A stretch of 8,863 bases of DNA from Minisyncoccota bacterium (GTDB lineage Bacteria > Patescibacteriota > Minisyncoccia > Phycocordibacterales > UBA2100): contig JAESTJ010000060.1 in NCBI GenBank assembly GCA_016763615.1, positions 1 through 8,863 of the forward strand, in the 5' to 3' direction. This document shows, in pieces, positions 6,187 through 8,863 of this stretch. A program made the position numbers and the translations under genes. Numbering within the stretch: the first letter of the stretch is position 1; every line of letters starts with the position of its first letter. Under the pieces are notes generated by a model. That model saw only the letters and a program-made list of their open reading frames with translations, made no database searches and was not told where the DNA came from.

Positions 6187-6705
6187 TCACCGACACTCAC
6201 TCCAAAGGCCACGTCCACTATCTTTAGCATTTCTTTCAAGTTCTTTCAGTTCAGTTTGTTGTGCAACGTCAGGTGGAAAAGTAATCGCGAGTGCGAAACC
6301 TTCATTGACTAGTATTTCATTTATAGAAGTATTTTTATTAATAGATGAGGAGGACTCGTCAATATATACATATCGTAATAGCCGTCCATATCTGTCCATT
6401 TCAGAAACATCTTTTTCCATTCGCACCGATTTACCAAGAACAAGTTGTTCATTTCGTGTCTTTGCTTCGAATGCGAAACACTCGCTATTTTCTGCATTTC
6501 CGCGAAATTCAGGAGTGTCGATACCTATATAGCGCACTTTGGTGCCGCCTGTTACTACTACCGTGTCACCATCGAGTACACGAGTAACTACAACACGCTC
6601 ATCTTTAGATATGAGCGGTTCTATTGTATTTGCTGGAGAGGTGACTGCCCAAAGTATGAATGCTACTCCAGAAAGTAACGCAGCGCCTATTAGTCGTAGT
6701 GCCAT
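6187..6705 (-). CDS. Secreted or membrane-anchored thermonuclease (staphylococcal nuclease family)
   Basis: Calcium-dependent nuclease of the SNase fold, cleaving DNA and RNA. The N-terminus (about 5-22) is a signal peptide or anchor. The active site maps residue for residue onto the S. aureus enzyme: D45 and D47 in VLDGDTV, R58 in VRYIGIDTPE with D63, T64 and E66, and D104 and R108 in DRYGR. C76 and C171 are the only cysteines and could form a disulfide outside the membrane, as in related SNase proteins with ECF...LW.C arrangements. The enzyme may scavenge nucleotides from environmental DNA, which suits an organism with limited biosynthesis (inference). The ATG at 6705 lies exactly six bases after a TATACT box, so its mRNA is predicted to be leaderless; there is no Shine-Dalgarno. 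Confidence 0.92.
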   Translation of the reverse strand: MALRLIGAALLSGVAFILWAVTSPANTIEPLISKDERVVVTRVLDGDTVVVTGGTKVRYIGIDTPEFRGNAENSECFAFEAKTRNEQLVLGKSVRMEKDVSEMDRYGRLLRYVYIDESSSSINKNTSINEILVNEGFALAITFPPDVAQQTELKELERNAKDSGRGLWSECR

Positions 6706-6711
6706 GCGGGA

Positions 6712-6740
6712 AGTATACCCAGCACTAACTTTTCTGTCTA
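6712..6740 (-). promoter_or_regulatory. Promoter of the thermonuclease gene, predicted leaderless
   Basis: Minus strand: TAGACA (6740-6735), 17 bases, TATACT (6717-6712). Each hexamer matches consensus in five of six positions. Six bases separate the -10 from the ATG, so the expected +1 is the A of the start codon. The promoter lies wholly within the 31-bp repeat also found at 8405-8435. Confidence 0.7.
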
Positions 6741-6742
6741 CT
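6712..6742. repeat. 31-bp promoter repeat, copy 1 (identical at 8405-8435)
   Basis: AGTATACCCAGCACTAACTT continues as TTCTGTCTACT. All 31 bases are identical to 8405-8435, and identity stops abruptly on both sides. Both copies have the same orientation and both precede minus-strand genes. A related inverted copy lies at 6810-6832. Confidence 0.92.
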
Positions 6743-6755
6743 AACGTCTACTAAC
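6736..6755. repeat. Two tandem copies of a 10-bp unit, GTCTACTAAC
   Basis: The unit GTCTACTAAC occurs twice in a row, followed by GTC. The first copy overlaps the thermonuclease -35 box. Spacing is about one helical turn, so it could be a regulator-binding array, or simply a recent slippage duplication. Confidence 0.7.
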
Positions 6756-6783
6756 GTCGAATATGCATGTATGAAAGTATATG

Positions 6784-6809
6784 AATACTAGCGATTGATC
6801 GCTAGTATT
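6784..6809. repeat. 26-bp near-perfect palindrome
   Basis: AATACTAGCGAT and ATCGCTAGTATT are perfect complements around a 2-base centre; as RNA, 11 bp with loop TTGA. It ends directly against the inverted promoter repeat at 6810. No T tract follows on either strand, so a standard terminator is unlikely. Confidence 0.9.
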
Positions 6810-6832
6810 GAGAAGCTAGTGCTGGGCATACC
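6810..6832. repeat. Inverted, diverged copy of the promoter repeat
   Basis: On the plus strand it reads GAGAAGCTAGTGCTGGGCAT followed by ACC. Compared with the reverse complement of 6712-6734 it matches at 19 of 23 positions, and all four differences are transitions. With copy 1 it brackets an element of about 121 bp. Its -10 equivalent is CATACC and no plus-strand gene follows, so it is not a convincing promoter. Confidence 0.8.
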
Positions 6833-6838
6833 ATGAAG

Positions 6839-6872
6839 GAATTAACTCTAGAGCTAGCTCTAGAGTTAATTC
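6839..6872. repeat. 34-bp perfect palindrome downstream of the ABC permease
   Basis: GAATTAACTCTAGAGCT joins its exact reverse complement with no spacer. It lies 17 bases past the permease stop in the minus direction and could act as a hairpin ending the ABC operon transcript, but there is no U tract. CCATGAAG occurs on both sides (6831-6838 and 6880-6887). The palindrome could instead be a protein-binding site or mobile-element remnant. Confidence 0.93.
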
Positions 6873-6889
6873 TGTTCACCCATGAAGAA

Positions 6890-7651
6890 TTATTCGCGTA
6901 TGCGCCAGCCAGTGTAGAAAATTCGCCACACCGTTCCCCCTAGAATAAGAATGAGAGCAAATATCATAATTGCACCAATTAGTAAGTTGGAGTCGTGAAT
7001 ACCAACCATGGCAAAACGAATACCATCTACGAAGTAAAAGAAGGGATTAAATATGGCTACTTTTTGAGCGGCTTCAGGCAGCATATCGAGGGTATAAAAC
7101 ATGCCACCAAGGAATGAGAAAGGAAGGATGATGAAAGTACTAAGTACGTTGAGTTGCTCAAAGCTCTTTGCTACTAATCCAGTGATGATTCCTAATAGAC
7201 CAAATACTATTGAAACGCCCAAGATATAGAAAATAAAGAGAGGGAAGCTTTGCATCTGCACTGCTCCAAAAAGTAAGCCCATAAGTAGAATAACGATTCC
7301 AACAGTAAATGCTCGAGCAACAGCACTGAGTACTGTTCCTATCATAATTTCGAAATATGAAAGGGGAGCAACCAGCAACTCTTCTATAGTTCGAGCCCAT
7401 TTTGCAAAGTATGTAGAACTTGATGCTTGTGAGAAAGCAGAAGTTAATACGTTCATAATTAAAATACCAGGAAATACAAACACAATGTATGAGACACCAC
7501 CGATTTCATCGATACGAGCACCCACGACGGTTCCAAAAACAAAAATAAATAATGAGGCAGAAATAAGTGGACTGAAGATAGTTTGAACAACCACCCGAAA
7601 AGTACGTTCAATCTCTCGTCGCATTAATGTGTAGAGTCCTATCCAATTCAT
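6890..7651 (-). CDS. ABC-2 type transporter permease
   Basis: Membrane subunit of an exporter, 253 residues, with six predicted helices spread over about 22-45, 52-75, 105-128, 135-160, 165-190 and 222-245. The layout and segments such as FPGILIMNVLTSAFSQAS (60-77), the ARTIEELLVAPLS coupling-type region (86-98) and FLGGMFYTLDMLPE before FNPFFYFVDGIR fit ABC-2 permeases of the DrrB/NodJ/YadH kind. These export drugs, polysaccharides or lipids; the cargo is not identifiable. The ATG overlaps the ATPase stop (ATGA), showing translational coupling and a shared mRNA. A single permease implies a homodimer with two ATPase copies. The 34-bp palindrome follows the stop. Confidence 0.93.
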   Translation of the reverse strand: MNWIGLYTLMRREIERTFRVVVQTIFSPLISASLFIFVFGTVVGARIDEIGGVSYIVFVFPGILIMNVLTSAFSQASSSTYFAKWARTIEELLVAPLSYFEIMIGTVLSAVARAFTVGIVILLMGLLFGAVQMQSFPLFIFYILGVSIVFGLLGIITGLVAKSFEQLNVLSTFIILPFSFLGGMFYTLDMLPEAAQKVAIFNPFFYFVDGIRFAMVGIHDSNLLIGAIMIFALILILGGTVWRIFYTGWRIRE

Positions 7652-8388
7652 ACTTTATTTTTACCAGTTAATTCAAGATAGACATCTTCAAGTTTTTTAC
7701 CGCCCGCAAGCATTTTCTCTTTCGAACCTGCGGCTACTATTTTTCCTCCGTCGATAAATGCAAAACGATCAGCCAAAAGCTCAACTTCTTCGAGATAGTG
7801 TGAGGTAAGAAGTATAGTTTTGCCGGCACGTGAAAGTTCTTGGAGGTAACTCCATAACTCACGACGTAATTCTACATCTACTCCAGCGGTCGGTTCATCA
7901 AGAATAAGGAATTCAGGGACGTGTACAAGTGCTCGTGCAAGAACAACACGTCGTTTTAATCCTCCTGAGAGTTCTGAAAAGACCTTATCTTTATGCTCTT
8001 GTAATCCAAATTGGTCGAGCAATTCTTCTACGCGCTTTTCCCGCTTTTCTTTTCGTAAACCGTAGTAACCAGCGACATAATCAAGCGTGCTTGATACTTT
8101 ACTAAATATATCGACGTTAAATTCCTGAGGAGCGACACCGAGTGTTTTTCGTGACTCGCGATAGTCTTTTTCTACATCAAATCCAAATGTTTTAATACTT
8201 CCACTGGTTATCTTGTTTACTCCAACAATACAATTTATAAGAGTCGATTTTCCAGCACCGTTTGGTCCTAAGAGTCCCAAAAAGGCGCCGCGAGGCAATG
8301 TAAGTGATATACCATCAACAGCAACTACTTTCTTTTTGCCATACGTTTTATGTAAATTTTTTATTTCAAGTGCAGGTGTTGTATCCAT
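7648..8388 (-). CDS. ABC transporter ATP-binding protein (ABC-2 exporter ATPase)
   Basis: Powers the adjacent permease. From the ATG at 8388 (MDTTPALEI; 246 residues) all nucleotide-binding motifs are present: Walker A GPNGAGKST (41-49), Q-loop Q88, signature LSGGL (140-144), Walker B FLILDE (160-165) and the switch histidine H197 in TSHY. TAGVD (167-171) is the D-loop region. A longer frame opens at a GTG at 8418, but that codon falls inside the -35/-10 spacer and upstream of the predicted transcription start, so 8388 is preferred. The predicted leader is only about ten bases with no Shine-Dalgarno. The gene ends in an ATGA overlap with the permease. It resembles CcmA/DrrA-type ATPases; the substrate is unknown. 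Confidence 0.95.
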   Translation of the reverse strand: MDTTPALEIKNLHKTYGKKKVVAVDGISLTLPRGAFLGLLGPNGAGKSTLINCIVGVNKITSGSIKTFGFDVEKDYRESRKTLGVAPQEFNVDIFSKVSSTLDYVAGYYGLRKEKREKRVEELLDQFGLQEHKDKVFSELSGGLKRRVVLARALVHVPEFLILDEPTAGVDVELRRELWSYLQELSRAGKTILLTSHYLEEVELLADRFAFIDGGKIVAAGSKEKMLAGGKKLEDVYLELTGKNKV

Positions 8389-8404
8389 ATAAATATGAGT
8401 GGGC

Positions 8405-8433
8405 AGTATACCCAGCACTAACTTTTCTGTCTA
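8405..8433 (-). promoter_or_regulatory. Promoter of the ABC exporter operon
   Basis: Minus strand: TAGACA (8433-8428), 17 bases, TATACT (8410-8405), the same as the thermonuclease promoter. Expected +1 is near 8398, ten bases before the ATG at 8388. Confidence 0.7.
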
Positions 8434-8435
8434 CT
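8405..8435. repeat. 31-bp promoter repeat, copy 2
   Basis: Identical over 31 bases to 6712-6742 and in the same orientation. An inverted partial copy lies at 8461-8479, so both loci share a head-to-head arrangement of this sequence. Confidence 0.92.
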
Positions 8436-8460
8436 GATACAACACCGCCTGTATTTTATT

Positions 8461-8479
8461 AAAAGTTAGTGCTGGGTAT
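8461..8479. repeat. Inverted 19-bp partial copy of the promoter repeat
   Basis: AAAAGTTAGTGCTGGGTAT is the exact reverse complement of 8407-8425. Identity ends within the -10 equivalent (TATGGC) and no -35 survives at the matching place. A different extended -10 lies ten bases downstream. Confidence 0.88.
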
Positions 8480-8485
8480 GGCATA

Positions 8486-8494
8486 TGCTATACT
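8486..8494 (+). promoter_or_regulatory. Extended -10 promoter for the zinc-ribbon gene
   Basis: TGC-TATACT on the plus strand is an extended -10. The -35 position (TTAGTG, 8466-8471) is poor and falls in the repeat. Predicted start near 8501 gives a leader of about 80 bases (A-rich before the ATG), with no Shine-Dalgarno. The box overlaps the imperfect palindrome GTATGGCATATGCTATAC (8476-8493), a possible operator. Confidence 0.5.
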
Positions 8495-8581
8495 TTGCCC
8501 AGTTTTCGAGATTAGTTTGCAATATGCAGCAATCGAGTCGACATTGAAAACATACTAGCAACAAACAAAAAAACTAACACA

Positions 8582-8851
8582 ATGGATAACGAACGAAAAA
8601 TGTTCACCGGTAACTGGAAGTGTGGTGGCTGCGGAGGAGCGATTACAGAACTTCCGTTTGAACCTGATCCAGCACGAGCGGATTCACTGAAGTGTATGGA
8701 TTGTCACAAGAAAGGACAGTCTGATCGCCCTGAGAAGGCCATGCATGAAGGTAACTGGTCGTGTGCCGATTGTGGCGGAGCTATCACAAGCTTGCCATTT
8801 GAACCACGAGACACCAGTAATTTGAAGTGTCGTGACTGTTTCCGCAAGTAG
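8582..8851 (+). CDS. Tandem CxxC...CxxC zinc-ribbon protein
   Basis: A small 89-residue protein made of two copies of one zinc-ribbon unit. Copy 1 has C14/C17 and C38/C41 (20 residues between pairs); copy 2 has C61/C64 and C83/C86 (18 between). Both contain GNWxCxxCGGAIT, then LPFEP and LKCxDC, so they arose by tandem duplication. Each unit probably binds one zinc ion. It resembles the CxxC-x17-CxxC family that is common in Parcubacteria and related phyla and whose function is unknown; nucleic-acid or protein binding is the usual guess. The start could be 8582, or the in-frame ATG at 8600 (MFTGNWK), which matches the usual beginning of the family more closely. Neither has a Shine-Dalgarno. 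No terminator is visible before the window ends. Confidence 0.88.
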   Translation: MDNERKMFTGNWKCGGCGGAITELPFEPDPARADSLKCMDCHKKGQSDRPEKAMHEGNWSCADCGGAITSLPFEPRDTSNLKCRDCFRK

Positions 8852-8863
8852 GAAGTGGTTGAA

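Larger units (their letters stand above)
8375..8446. repeat. 11-bp inverted repeat flanking the ABC promoter
   Basis: GGTGTTGTATC (8375-8385, inside the first ATPase codons) is the exact reverse complement of GATACAACACC (8436-8446, just upstream of the -35 box). The arms are 50 bases apart and centred on the -10 box. It might be a paired operator, or chance. Confidence 0.55.

Noticed and set aside
6305..6754. Plus-strand frames opposite the thermonuclease
   Set aside because: They are antisense shadows of a well-conserved SNase domain.
6712..6872. CRISPR array
   Set aside because: The repeats are inverted and irregularly spaced, with no series of equal direct repeats and spacers, and no cas genes nearby.

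Overview
The window reads as a compact bacterial chromosome segment, most likely from the Candidate Phyla Radiation (Patescibacteria, Parcubacteria-like). The reasons are familiar gene styles rather than a marker gene: a helicase-type protein ending in an iron-staple PD-(D/E)XK nuclease domain, a tandem CxxC...CxxC zinc-ribbon protein of the kind common in Parcubacteria, a small SET-domain protein, a small membrane protein followed by a bacterial PH-domain protein, moderate GC content and very short intergenic gaps. No rRNA, tRNA, CRISPR array, transposase or phage gene was seen. Phylum placement is inference.

Layout. 1-872 (+): C-terminal part of a nuclease/helicase gene whose start lies outside the window. 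It meets dsbA (920-1635, -) tail to tail across a hairpin with A and T tracts that can terminate both. dsbA carries an apparent one-base deletion that throws its last 31 codons out of frame. uppP (1689-2510, +) diverges from dsbA. Next comes an orphan 103-residue two-helix membrane protein (2607-2918, +) with its own near-consensus promoter, strong Shine-Dalgarno and terminator. It faces a two-gene minus-strand operon, hisS (3569-4813) then a DEDDy 3'-5' exonuclease (2984-3559). Upstream of hisS is another minus-strand pair: a small membrane protein (5458-5712) followed by a PH-domain membrane protein (4887-5453). A SET-domain methyltransferase-like gene (5744-6157, +) diverges from that pair and converges on a secreted thermonuclease (6187-6705, -). 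An ABC-2 exporter operon follows: ATPase 7648-8388, permease 6890-7651, both minus with ATGA overlap. The last gene is a double zinc-ribbon protein (8582-8851, +).

Functions. The proteins serve cell-envelope lipid recycling (UppP), extracytoplasmic disulfide chemistry (DsbA), export (ABC-2), nucleic-acid processing (three different nuclease folds) and translation (HisRS). A DsbA-like enzyme could act on the exported thermonuclease, which has two cysteines, but nothing in the sequence links them directly.

The most unusual signal is intergenic. A 31-bp sequence is repeated without change upstream of the thermonuclease and of the ABC ATPase. In both it forms a sigma70-like promoter (TAGACA-N17-TATACT) so close to the start codon that a leaderless or nearly leaderless mRNA is predicted. 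In each spacer the same sequence also occurs inverted, giving two elements of about 120 bp and 75 bp. The 6.7-6.9 kb spacer also holds a 26-bp near-palindrome and a 34-bp perfect palindrome. Other points worth a second look are a HisRS motif 3 without its usual arginine and the broken end of dsbA.
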